From Lewinellaceae bacterium (lineage in GTDB: Bacteria > Bacteroidota > Bacteroidia > Chitinophagales > Saprospiraceae): a stretch of DNA of 64,000 bases. Positions 40,301 through 48,491 of this stretch are shown in pieces; position 1 is the stretch's first letter; every line of letters begins with the position of its first letter. The notes beneath the pieces were generated by a model. That model did no database searches. It was not told the DNA's origin and saw only the letters and a list, made by a program, of their open reading frames with translations. The stretch covers positions 44,936 to 108,935 of the forward strand of contig JACJYB010000016.1 of the NCBI GenBank assembly GCA_020636355.1, in the 5' to 3' direction. A program made the position numbers and the translations under genes.

Positions 40301-40399
40301 GAGGGGTGCGTCAGCAGGAAGTAGATCCTGTTTTTTTTCAAAATTGCAAGCCAATATGATGAGCAATATTAGGGTAAGGCCGAAATAGAAGTTCTTCAC
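37365..40399 (-). pseudogene. DUF6067/GH123-like lipoprotein with about ten frameshifts
   Basis: The start encodes a lipoprotein signal (MKNFYFGLTLILLIILAC), then a domain with DFHSFFPMEVIATRDEVEAL, typical of the N-terminal part of DUF6067 (GH123-like) proteins. The remaining protein is spread over consecutive frames: AHPQSYYLFPESRH, DEPFLPYHWMERG, CFNTGGIDLSGKSF, SPESEKP, GHLFAVLQIAADTI, LALPVAYRPEAAEYL-like, NFYHNKPLNMPPSW, GGTVINVHHAS, INPYINYPFFALDSMKAYID, and GGEMLEKGGHPFRGLVYGMT to the stop at 37365. The frames follow the order 1-2-0 repeatedly, so about ten single-base losses explain everything. The catalytic-barrel part (EIDGLYLDDIAFSRETVKRI) is intact. Repaired length would be about 1,010 residues. 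A role in surface glycan breakdown is inferred. Confidence 0.72.
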
Positions 40400-40473
40400 T
40401 TAATTCAATTTGCAGGTAAGTTACGGGTAAATGGCAGTATCAACAATTTCCTATTTGCTCCAAATAATGCTTC

Positions 40474-41463
40474 TTACTGAGAATCGCCTACAGTTTCATA
40501 TACATGCAATGTCTTCATCGAGTCTCTAACATAAAGTCGATTTCCGACAACAATTGGTCGATCTAATCCTTTTCTAAACGATTTCTCACCAGGCACTTCT
40601 ACTTCTTGAATAAATGCTAAGCTTCCATCTTTTATATTGACCGCTCCAAATACAGGTGTGTTCTTATTCAGGTAGCCAGAGAAATAAACTAAACTATCAT
40701 AGTAATAGGTAAGATGAGATGCAATATGTAAATCCTTCTTAAGATCATATTTGATTTCACGCTCTCCTGTTTCAGCATTAATAACTTCAAATGTTTTGCC
40801 TCCTAACCCATATAACTTACAACTCAATGCATCGTAATTATAAAAGGAAAAGGTATCTTCAAGCTCCCATAAATTGGTACCGCTTTCTTTACTAAATGCA
40901 CCTATGCCACCTGAATAAGGAATAATAAGAGAAATATTTGTTTCGATACAAACTCCGTCAATACTCCCTTCCAATTCACGTTGCCATAATATTTTGCAGT
41001 CTTCAAAATTCAAATACCCAATCTTATTTCCGCTTCTATCCGATAGTAATAAATGTCTATCAAAAACATCTCGATATGACATTTCCCCGCTTTGCTCCCA
41101 CATCAACTCACAGTTTTCGCCAAAAATAGCGTTATCATATTCTTTATCCTTTCTTCTATACGATGATGCAATATATCTGCTGTTGGAAAGAGCTGTGACA
41201 TACTGCTGATGAGTTTTACAAATTTTTTCCAAATTAAACGTCGGCAAACTCAAAACGTGAAGTTCGTTGTTTAGTGAAAAGAACATTCTATCCGAATAAA
41301 CCTTGTAATCAAAATCTCTTGTAAACTGATATTCAAATTGAAGAATTATCAATTTAACATCAAATACCTTTAACTTATAATCACTCGAGTAATAGATAAG
41401 GTATTTATCACTTATTCTTAAGCACGAGTAGACATCTTCAATATTTGCTTTCTTATTAAACAT
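40474..41463 (-). CDS. Cytoplasmic PQQ-like beta-propeller, putative immunity protein
   Basis: 329 residues without a signal peptide or membrane segment. It shows a repeated blade texture: KLKVFDVKLIILQFEYQF, LHVLSLPTFNLEK, GYLNFEDCKILWQREL, GIGAFSKESGTNLWELEDTF, FEVINAETGEREIKYDL and GAVNIKDGSLAFIQEVEVPG. These ...G...LW... words are typical of PQQ-type or quinoprotein-like propellers. Its ATG overlaps the stop of the large upstream toxin-like gene by one base (TAATG arrangement), so the two are translated together. Both this gene and the 3' third of the toxin gene are markedly AT-rich. The position directly after a toxin domain, lack of export signal and coupling point to an immunity protein. 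That role is inference. Confidence 0.65.
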   Translation of the reverse strand: MFNKKANIEDVYSCLRISDKYLIYYSSDYKLKVFDVKLIILQFEYQFTRDFDYKVYSDRMFFSLNNELHVLSLPTFNLEKICKTHQQYVTALSNSRYIASSYRRKDKEYDNAIFGENCELMWEQSGEMSYRDVFDRHLLLSDRSGNKIGYLNFEDCKILWQRELEGSIDGVCIETNISLIIPYSGGIGAFSKESGTNLWELEDTFSFYNYDALSCKLYGLGGKTFEVINAETGEREIKYDLKKDLHIASHLTYYYDSLVYFSGYLNKNTPVFGAVNIKDGSLAFIQEVEVPGEKSFRKGLDRPIVVGNRLYVRDSMKTLHVYETVGDSQ

Positions 41464-44400
41464 TACTTTACATAAAAAATCAAATCAAAGTCATAATCAA
41501 TCAAATCAATCAATGCCTCTTTCGTTTTAGGCCCTGACTTGACAAATTTATTAATAATATCCTGAGAAATTAGTGAATTCTCTAAAGCATCAATAAACCC
41601 TTGTTTTGGTAAATTACTTACTTTTTTTCCGTCAAACCACCATTTCAATTGGCCTAAATCTGAAACATCTGGCAAGTCCATGTCCTTAATAAATTGAGTT
41701 GCGAAACCTGAAGGAGGAACATCTTGAACCGATTTGAACTCAAAGAAAACATCTTTATTACCGTTAAAACCATTATTGACTCTTACATCTACTCTTCGAA
41801 CTCCACCTGTTGTAACCTCTGTAAATTCAAATAATGTTCCTGAAGGAAAATCATTTCCGTATCTTTTTACAGCATCTGCCACAAAAATCGCTCCCTCTGT
41901 AAAATTGCCTCCTTGTTTGAATCCTGTAATTACCGATGTATAATTATCACGAAACTTCGTAGCGCCATGCTCAAGATCATCTAGAATTTCATCCAAGTAT
42001 CGATAAGCAGGATTTCCGCTTAAACAAGTTCTACATTTTACGCCCTTCTCTGCCAATTTCTTAACAGACATCTGAAGGTCTTCTTTACTTATGATATTGG
42101 CTATTCCAGCATTATCTAAAATCTTATTGATGGATTTCAGTGTAGCAATATCTTTACGAATTAATGGGTGGGCTATCAATGTCTCCCACGCTTTAACCAA
42201 CGCATCACTACCAGCTATCGCATCTCTAAATACTTTATCCCTAGCCAAATCGTCAACCAGATCCGCCTTCACACTTTCTGGCCAATCCAGATTTCTCAGA
42301 AAATTATAAAAACCGGATCCCATCAGGTCATCCAGAACCTGCTGATCAGCCAGGCTAATTACAATGCGCTGCGCGATATCATCATCCGTAATATCAAAAA
42401 ATGCCTTTACAGCATCCGCATCCAATTCACCATTGTGAAGGCGCTTAAATACAGTCCAGACAAGATTGGGAGGGCCACCGCCTCCTGCAGTGGCTGTACC
42501 GTATGATGAAGATGGGAAAATTTTAAATAATCCTTTAATTAGTTTGCCTTTAGGTATATTTCCCAATCGTTTTAAAGCCTTGCTTCCACCAATAAGAGCA
42601 ATATCTGTTATGACTGAACTTAAAATTCCCTTCCCACACTCGACCACCTCAAATTCATCCCGAATTTTACCATCTTCTGTAAATCCATCCGTCAGACAAC
42701 TTAATGCTGCCGCGCCGATTACTTCATAAATCTTGTTTTTGGTGTCAATCATCGCTTCAAGCCCTGAAGCCGTTGCCTGAGCTAGGTCAATATTATTAAA
42801 TGGATGAGGGTTATCCAGAAAATAATATTCTATGGCTCCATTTAATGCGATATCAATACAAAATCCTGTCACAAATTCTGTCCCTTTCGTTCGGACATTA
42901 TTTGTCACAATAGTTTCTAAAAATGGAACAGCCATTGGAATGATTTCAACAGCAGTTGCAGCAGCTAATGGTGCCATACCTATAGCCAGCATCCCCATAA
43001 ACATTTTATTGACCTCTTCCATCCATTGACTGTACTGAGGTACGAAATATTGATATTCGTACATATCTTTTAACAGGCATGGATTTCTGCAAACTACTTT
43101 GGAAAGTGCCGTACCTGGATCTAAATAGGGGTGGTTCCGATATTCAATCAATAAATCGGAACAAGGACCAAAATAGCATCCGCAAGGACCAATGACACCC
43201 GTTCCCTTTTCGTAAATAGTCCAGGGAATGCCATCTTCTTTTTTCAAATCCCATTCAATGATCTGATCACATCCCTCTACCGCATATCCCCTATAAGTGT
43301 AAGGCGCATAATTATCATTTTTATAGAATTCCTTCTCATGGGTTAATAGGCCGCTTTGATCATCTCGAATGGCTACCGAATAGCCTAAAAATCTTTTTTC
43401 ATCAGGTACCCACCATCCTAAATAAGTCTTACCATCCAATATGAATCCGGTTAGGCAGCCTTTAGGCCATTCACCGCCATCGGTAGGAAAAAAGCTTGCT
43501 ATTGCATTCTCAGGCAACACTATCCTTGTTCCATCAGGCGCAATCGTAGCATAAAAGTCTTCACCACGATCATGTTGGAAATACACATAATGGTCATAAT
43601 AAAATGCACTTCCTAAAATGAGCTTCCCCTCCTCCTCCCCTTCAAACAAGCCCCACACCATCTTCGGATCATGAACCCTGTCCCACTGGTGCTTCATCAG
43701 GTGCTGGCCGTCGGAGTAATCCATCAGGTTGTCGGTTTGTCCTTCCAGGGTGGCATCATCGGCAAAGATGTGCTCCAGGGCAAAGGCGCCATGACCTAAT
43801 TCATGGGCCAGGGTACGGGCAATATCGCTGCCGCTGGCAATGAAGGCAAAAGATCCTCCGCGGGGCATGAATCCCAGGATGGTTGGGTCTTGCATTTTCG
43901 GGATCAGAAAAGCATAATAGGAATCTTGATCGATGCCACGCTGTTCCTGATACGCTGCGATGATCCTGTCCAGCTCTTTATGGTATTTATCAATGACTCC
44001 GCGATCAATGTACAGGCCATCACCTTCCGGATCCCAGTCCACCTGCAGCACCTCCTCGTCGACTTCCACCGTCCACGAGGCTACCGCCTGCTTATACACT
44101 TCATTAAGGTAGTCCTGGATACCCAGCGCGTCGACCTCCTGCTTCTGGCCGACTGAAACCAGGATGACCCGGTGGTGAACCGGCTCGTAACTTACCGTGT
44201 TCAGCTTGCCGATGCTCTGATAGTCCTTACCATTTTTGAGCAGCGCATAGATGGCTTCCTCATAGCCATCGCCCTTGCCCACTACTGGCAGATTGGCTGA
44301 ATTTTGTACCCACGTCAGTGGAGGCCAGCGACTGCCGCTCTCTGCTTCAAAGACAACGCTGTCCAGCGAGATACCCCCTGTATTTGTCACCGCTGCCAAT

Positions 44401-46268
44401 ACCTTATCCTGCCGGGCACCTGCGATGCTCTTGTAGGCTACATAGTAATTGCCTCCCAGTTTCTCGTAGAACTGAGATAGCTTTTCCAGGTGAATCGCAT
44501 CAAACCCATAGTCCTGGTCAGGCACTTCCTGAAATGTAACCAGTGCCTCGTCGACACCGGTCAATATTTCTTTCCCATTGTTGTCGGTATTGCCCTGCTC
44601 CAGCACCGTCTGGACACCATCCTGCCCTTCCTCCAGCACCACCCCGTCGATGATTCGCCACACATCACCATTTATATCGATGATCAATACCGGCACCGGA
44701 GGTTCATCCCCTCCACCATCCACCTGGGTCACCTCCCGCTCCTGTCCTGTATTGTCCACAATCCACACCCTTCCAGTCTCGTCCACCCAAACCGAGTCCA
44801 CGTCTTCGGGAATAATCAATTCTCGGTATGCTAACTCCCGCGGCTGACGGCTGAAGTCCAGATTGACCGATGGAATATTGCTCCACGCCGGGTCATAATG
44901 GGTCTGCATTTGTCCTTCGATAAGTTGGTAGTCGGTGTTTATCCGTACCCCGCTGAAGTCAATACCCAGACGTACCATCGGAGCATATTTCAATCGGAAG
45001 GCTCCAGTCCCGCTGAAACTGCCGTTGCTTCCCGTGGCTGTCACAATCTCGATTGGCATCCCGCCTGCCGATACAACATCCCCGGGCAGCAGTTGGAGCA
45101 AAGGATCCTGATTCCCGAAGACAGGAACCTCCTCGCCGCAGGTGACCTGAGTATCTTTCGGCGCCGGTACCATTAATAATAGGGTATCTACTCCATTCTG
45201 CCAGCCATTATTGCAATAACCGCTCAACATCACACGGTAAGACTTTCCCCGCTCCAGGTAGGGAATCATTGCCGGCTGGTCCTGGGTAAGAAGCCATTGG
45301 TGACTGCTCTCCGCCATATCTTCCCAGTAGCTGATGCGAAAGGTGTCTGCGGAGCCATTCCACGACAATTGCGTCGCGTCACCATTCATCCAGGCAGTCA
45401 AACCTTCCGGCGGTGTGCAGTCGTCTTGTGGCGGTGTCCATCCTACAATTTGGAAGGTGCGTTCAGCTGAGTAGCCATTATTCTTGAATACAGCCTCTCC
45501 CAGTACATCCTCAATCCTGACCCTGGCGACATAGATCTTACCGGTATCCAACGGGACTTCTCCGGGACCCCACAAAAAACTGGTTGTCACGGACTCAACC
45601 GTCAATGGTGCCTGGGAGGCCCAGACCTGATCCAGACTCAGGCCTTTCGTCCACTCGTATATATATAAGGTATACATGACCGGGAAGACCCCAAGGTGCT
45701 GGGGCAGCCAGCTAAAGAGGACTTGCTGAGGTTCTGTAGCCAAAACGGATTGCTGGGGCGCGGTGATTACCGGTGGCTCCAGCTCTTCCAGATAGGGATA
45801 AGCGCAACCCTGATTGGAAATGGGCGTTTCATGCCTCCGGTAGTCATAAACTTCAACACACACCGAATAAAATCCTTCCGGCAATTTTCCGGCCTGCTGG
45901 TAGTCGCCCAGTGTCACCCCCTGCATCAACAAATGCACTGGATCCAGGTAAGTCATCAGTTCAGGACCAGTAAGCTGCAGTGGCAGTCCATAGTTTAATT
46001 CTATTGGTGCAGGTATAAAATTCTGCGAAGTCTGCAGTCGCACGCCATTTCCTTCAATGGTAAATCGCAACCGCACCTGGACGCTGCCCGCCTGAGCATC
46101 ATTCAATAACAATAAAACCTTGAAATGCTCCGAGGTGAAATACTCCAGTTGCGGCATGAATGGAGGCTGTGCCAGTACAGTTGCAGTTACCGGATAGCGC
46201 TGAGCTTTCACGAATGTGATGCCGACCAAAATCCACCACAGGAGTATTTGCAGGCATTTGCGGGCCAT
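41463..46268 (-). CDS. TANFOR-domain polymorphic toxin with HExxH motif and C-terminal PD-(D/E)XK-like nuclease
   Basis: 1601 residues from the ATG at 46268, which precedes a signal peptide (MARKCLQILLWWILVGITFV); an ATG 17 codons upstream is less likely. Order: TANFOR-like N-terminal region (RYPVTATVLAQPPF, GLPLQLTGPELMTYL, GKLPEGFYSVCVEVYDY), an Fn3-like segment, a linker with LGIDFSGVRINTDYQLIEGQ, and a zincin motif HELGHGAFALEH (822-833) followed by TDNLMDYSDGQHLMKHQWD. After residue about 885 comes a hydrophobic segment (MFMGMLAIGMAPLAAATAVE). The C-terminus ends in a nuclease-like domain with D1494 (RRVDVRVNN) and E1510-x-K1512 (FFEFKS). No T9SS sorting domain is seen, so the export route past the inner membrane is unclear. 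The downstream gene is the candidate immunity protein. Confidence 0.72.
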   Translation of the reverse strand: MARKCLQILLWWILVGITFVKAQRYPVTATVLAQPPFMPQLEYFTSEHFKVLLLLNDAQAGSVQVRLRFTIEGNGVRLQTSQNFIPAPIELNYGLPLQLTGPELMTYLDPVHLLMQGVTLGDYQQAGKLPEGFYSVCVEVYDYRRHETPISNQGCAYPYLEELEPPVITAPQQSVLATEPQQVLFSWLPQHLGVFPVMYTLYIYEWTKGLSLDQVWASQAPLTVESVTTSFLWGPGEVPLDTGKIYVARVRIEDVLGEAVFKNNGYSAERTFQIVGWTPPQDDCTPPEGLTAWMNGDATQLSWNGSADTFRISYWEDMAESSHQWLLTQDQPAMIPYLERGKSYRVMLSGYCNNGWQNGVDTLLLMVPAPKDTQVTCGEEVPVFGNQDPLLQLLPGDVVSAGGMPIEIVTATGSNGSFSGTGAFRLKYAPMVRLGIDFSGVRINTDYQLIEGQMQTHYDPAWSNIPSVNLDFSRQPRELAYRELIIPEDVDSVWVDETGRVWIVDNTGQEREVTQVDGGGDEPPVPVLIIDINGDVWRIIDGVVLEEGQDGVQTVLEQGNTDNNGKEILTGVDEALVTFQEVPDQDYGFDAIHLEKLSQFYEKLGGNYYVAYKSIAGARQDKVLAAVTNTGGISLDSVVFEAESGSRWPPLTWVQNSANLPVVGKGDGYEEAIYALLKNGKDYQSIGKLNTVSYEPVHHRVILVSVGQKQEVDALGIQDYLNEVYKQAVASWTVEVDEEVLQVDWDPEGDGLYIDRGVIDKYHKELDRIIAAYQEQRGIDQDSYYAFLIPKMQDPTILGFMPRGGSFAFIASGSDIARTLAHELGHGAFALEHIFADDATLEGQTDNLMDYSDGQHLMKHQWDRVHDPKMVWGLFEGEEEGKLILGSAFYYDHYVYFQHDRGEDFYATIAPDGTRIVLPENAIASFFPTDGGEWPKGCLTGFILDGKTYLGWWVPDEKRFLGYSVAIRDDQSGLLTHEKEFYKNDNYAPYTYRGYAVEGCDQIIEWDLKKEDGIPWTIYEKGTGVIGPCGCYFGPCSDLLIEYRNHPYLDPGTALSKVVCRNPCLLKDMYEYQYFVPQYSQWMEEVNKMFMGMLAIGMAPLAAATAVEIIPMAVPFLETIVTNNVRTKGTEFVTGFCIDIALNGAIEYYFLDNPHPFNNIDLAQATASGLEAMIDTKNKIYEVIGAAALSCLTDGFTEDGKIRDEFEVVECGKGILSSVITDIALIGGSKALKRLGNIPKGKLIKGLFKIFPSSSYGTATAGGGGPPNLVWTVFKRLHNGELDADAVKAFFDITDDDIAQRIVISLADQQVLDDLMGSGFYNFLRNLDWPESVKADLVDDLARDKVFRDAIAGSDALVKAWETLIAHPLIRKDIATLKSINKILDNAGIANIISKEDLQMSVKKLAEKGVKCRTCLSGNPAYRYLDEILDDLEHGATKFRDNYTSVITGFKQGGNFTEGAIFVADAVKRYGNDFPSGTLFEFTEVTTGGVRRVDVRVNNGFNGNKDVFFEFKSVQDVPPSGFATQFIKDMDLPDVSDLGQLKWWFDGKKVSNLPKQGFIDALENSLISQDIINKFVKSGPKTKEALIDLIDYDFDLIFYVK

Positions 46269-46631
46269 GGGTACTATGGTTGTGCTTTCGGAAGTTAAAC
46301 GTTTTCGAAGAGGTTTCAAAATTTTACGTCGCCGGAATCATGAACCTGATATCCCTTGAAATAATACGGGTTTAGGTTACCAGTGCCTGGAGTTCAGAAC
46401 CAGTAAAGGATTGAGATTCGATTAAATACACTTAAGGGGTAATCCGGCAAACCACTTCCACCTAATATTTAGCAAATGCCTGCATTGAAAAAATTTGATC
46501 AATAATTTGCAATTATGGAATGGTTTGCTAAATTTGGTATGCTTAATGGAAGAAATCACCTTTCCCTAACCTGTCATTGCCTTGATTTTTTCCATTGGGA
46601 CTTAAAAAAGCCTTATACAGAACACCCACCT

Positions 46632-46649
46632 AAGTGTATTTATACACTT
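46632..46649. promoter_or_regulatory. Inverted repeat upstream of the porin-glnK-amt operon
   Basis: AAGTGTATTTATACACTT has 7-base arms (AAGTGTA/TACACTT) around TTTA. It lies in the 744-bp gap between the divergent toxin gene and the porin gene. A perfect 12-bp palindrome, TTGATTAATCAA, lies at 46754-46765. Either could be an operator for nitrogen control, but no known regulator consensus is matched. Confidence 0.4.
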
Positions 46650-46881
46650 TGAAGTTGACGGGAATTTTCATTTTACCGGAGTAAAGAGCAAAAGTCAGGA
46701 ATAAAATGCTTGTGGATTAGCCTTCACATGATCAGCATTGTATTTAATTCGTTTTGATTAATCAATTGTCAAAATTGTCTTAATATTTTATTGTCAAATA
46801 TTAAGGATAACATTTTTTTCGCTGGATTGATGCTACACTTGAGTTAGTAACACCCTAAATATTTCACGAGAGCTAGACTGC

Positions 46882-46962
46882 TATTTATCTCGCTTACCGG
46901 GATAAATAATATTAAAAAATGAAATGATCGCACTCCGGTCATCAGGGGCTTTTATTGCCTGA
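46882..46962 (+). promoter_or_regulatory. Two small hairpins in the probable leader of the porin gene
   Basis: TATTTATC (46882-46889) pairs perfectly with GATAAATA (46901-46908) around an 11-base loop. TCAGG (46942-46946) pairs with CCTGA (46958-46962), followed by an A/T run. Both lie 50-130 bases before the porin start, so they could affect the leader RNA. The rest of 46269-47012 shows no gene. Confidence 0.35.
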
Positions 46963-47012
46963 AATAAAAATTTAGCTGTATTAATTGAAATAATGTACAA
47001 AATCAAAGCAAC

Positions 47013-48065
47013 ATGGTAACAAGACTAATTGGATGCATTTTTGCAGTCATGCTGATCGGCGTAACTGCTTACAGTCAGGAGGAGACTACAACTCCGTCGC
47101 TGACCATTTCCGGATCGATTGATGCCTATTATCGATTCAATTTTCAGAATGCCAATAAAATTCCTGCCACGGACAACCTTACCAGTTTTACCAACTCCCA
47201 AAATTCTTTTGAGTTGGGAATGGCTTCGGTCAAGTTTGACTATTCCAAAGGGAAATTAGGCGGTGTGATTGACTTAGGCGTAGGCACGCGTGCTACTGAA
47301 TTTTCGTATGCCGAATCTGGTGCCTTATCAGCCCTCAAACAAGGATATGTAACCTATTCCCCTTCCGATGCAGTGACTTTTTCAATGGGTAAATGGGCCA
47401 CGCACGTAGGTTACGAATTGCTGGACCCGCAACTTAACCGTAATTACAGTATGAGTTACATGTTCTCCTACGGGCCATTTTCTCATACCGGATTAAAGGC
47501 AGATTTCAGCCTGGGTAACGGATTCGGCGCCATGCTCGGAATTGCCAACCCAACCGATAACGTATCGGCTTCCTTCGCCAAGAAAAATGTTCTGGCACAA
47601 ATCAGTCAGAGCGGGGACGTCGTGAGTGCCTACCTGAATTATGTAGGTGGTAAGGACCTGGGTGACAACAGCATTAATCAGGTTGGGCTTACAGCCACGG
47701 TAGCCATTTCCGATAAATTCAGCATCGGATACGATGGTACCGTTAAATCCGTCAAACCGGAAGGGGCTTCTTCCGCATCGTGGTGGGGATCTGCCATTTA
47801 TTTGAATGTTGATCCTTCAGACATGTTTGGCTTTACGATCCGCGGAGAATATTTCGACGACAAAAATGGTGCAGCAGGCATCGGAACATCATTATTTGAT
47901 GCCACGCTTTCCCTGGATATTAAACCTGCAGAAGGGATTTTAATTATCCCTGAAATTCGTCTGGATTCAGCGAAAGATCCCATTTTCTATACCCATTCCG
48001 AGGCTCCGGCTCCCAATGGCAAAAGTGCTGCAAGTTTTGTTCTGGCAGCCATCGTAAGCTTCTAG
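47013..48065 (+). CDS. Outer-membrane beta-barrel porin (BBP2-like) of the ammonium operon
   Basis: 350 residues with a signal peptide (MVTRLIGCIFAVMLIGVTAY). It is built of alternating amphipathic strands (SLTISGSIDAYYRFNFQNAN, GMASVKFDYSKGKLGGVIDL, LKQGYVTYSPSDAVTFSMGK) and ends in an aromatic-terminated strand (ASFVLAAIVSF), typical of a 14-16-strand porin of the BBP2 kind. It is the first gene of a cluster with glnK (45 bp later) and amt. In Bacteroidota such porins often precede glnK-amt. It probably lets ammonium or another small nitrogen source cross the outer membrane; that role is inferred from context. Confidence 0.82.
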   Translation: MVTRLIGCIFAVMLIGVTAYSQEETTTPSLTISGSIDAYYRFNFQNANKIPATDNLTSFTNSQNSFELGMASVKFDYSKGKLGGVIDLGVGTRATEFSYAESGALSALKQGYVTYSPSDAVTFSMGKWATHVGYELLDPQLNRNYSMSYMFSYGPFSHTGLKADFSLGNGFGAMLGIANPTDNVSASFAKKNVLAQISQSGDVVSAYLNYVGGKDLGDNSINQVGLTATVAISDKFSIGYDGTVKSVKPEGASSASWWGSAIYLNVDPSDMFGFTIRGEYFDDKNGAAGIGTSLFDATLSLDIKPAEGILIIPEIRLDSAKDPIFYTHSEAPAPNGKSAASFVLAAIVSF

Positions 48066-48110
48066 AAAGAATCATTTATTTGAGAAAATGACCAAAAATC
48101 AATAACAATT

Positions 48111-48449
48111 ATGAAAAAAATCGAGGCAATCATCAGGACATCAAAATTCGAGGAAGTGATTGGTGCACTTTCAGATGTAGGCGTTCCGTTCCTCACTTTT
48201 TCGGAAGTAAAAGGTATAGGAACCGAACACGCTACTACGCAACAATATCGGGGTACTGCTTATGATGTGGGATTTATTCCACGGACACTCATCGAAGTGG
48301 TAATTACCGATGACAAAGAAGCAGCTGTATTGGACGCAATTTTCAATGCGGCTTACACTGGACATGTTGGCGATGGAAAAATCTTTGTTTCGGATGTTTC
48401 GGAAGTATATCGTATCCGGAATAAAGACAAAGGTGAAAAAGCCTTATAA
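48111..48449 (+). CDS. glnK: PII nitrogen regulatory protein
   Basis: 112 residues, the standard PII length. It begins MKKIEAIIRTSKFEEVIGAL. The T-loop carries Y51, the uridylylation tyrosine, in QQYRGTAYDVGFIPR, and the B-loop has TGHVGDGKIFV, which binds ATP. It senses 2-oxoglutarate and ATP/ADP and plugs the adjacent ammonium channel when nitrogen is plentiful. It sits between the porin and amt genes (42 bp before amt), the classic glnK-amt arrangement, so it is called GlnK rather than GlnB. Confidence 0.95.
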   Translation: MKKIEAIIRTSKFEEVIGALSDVGVPFLTFSEVKGIGTEHATTQQYRGTAYDVGFIPRTLIEVVITDDKEAAVLDAIFNAAYTGHVGDGKIFVSDVSEVYRIRNKDKGEKAL

Positions 48450-48491
48450 GATCAGCTAATCCCTTTTATCCAAACCATCAAAAATTGAATC

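Noticed and set aside
41734..43029. Several 60-110-codon plus-strand frames opposite the toxin gene
   Set aside because: They are shadows of the long toxin frame and have biased, non-protein-like composition.
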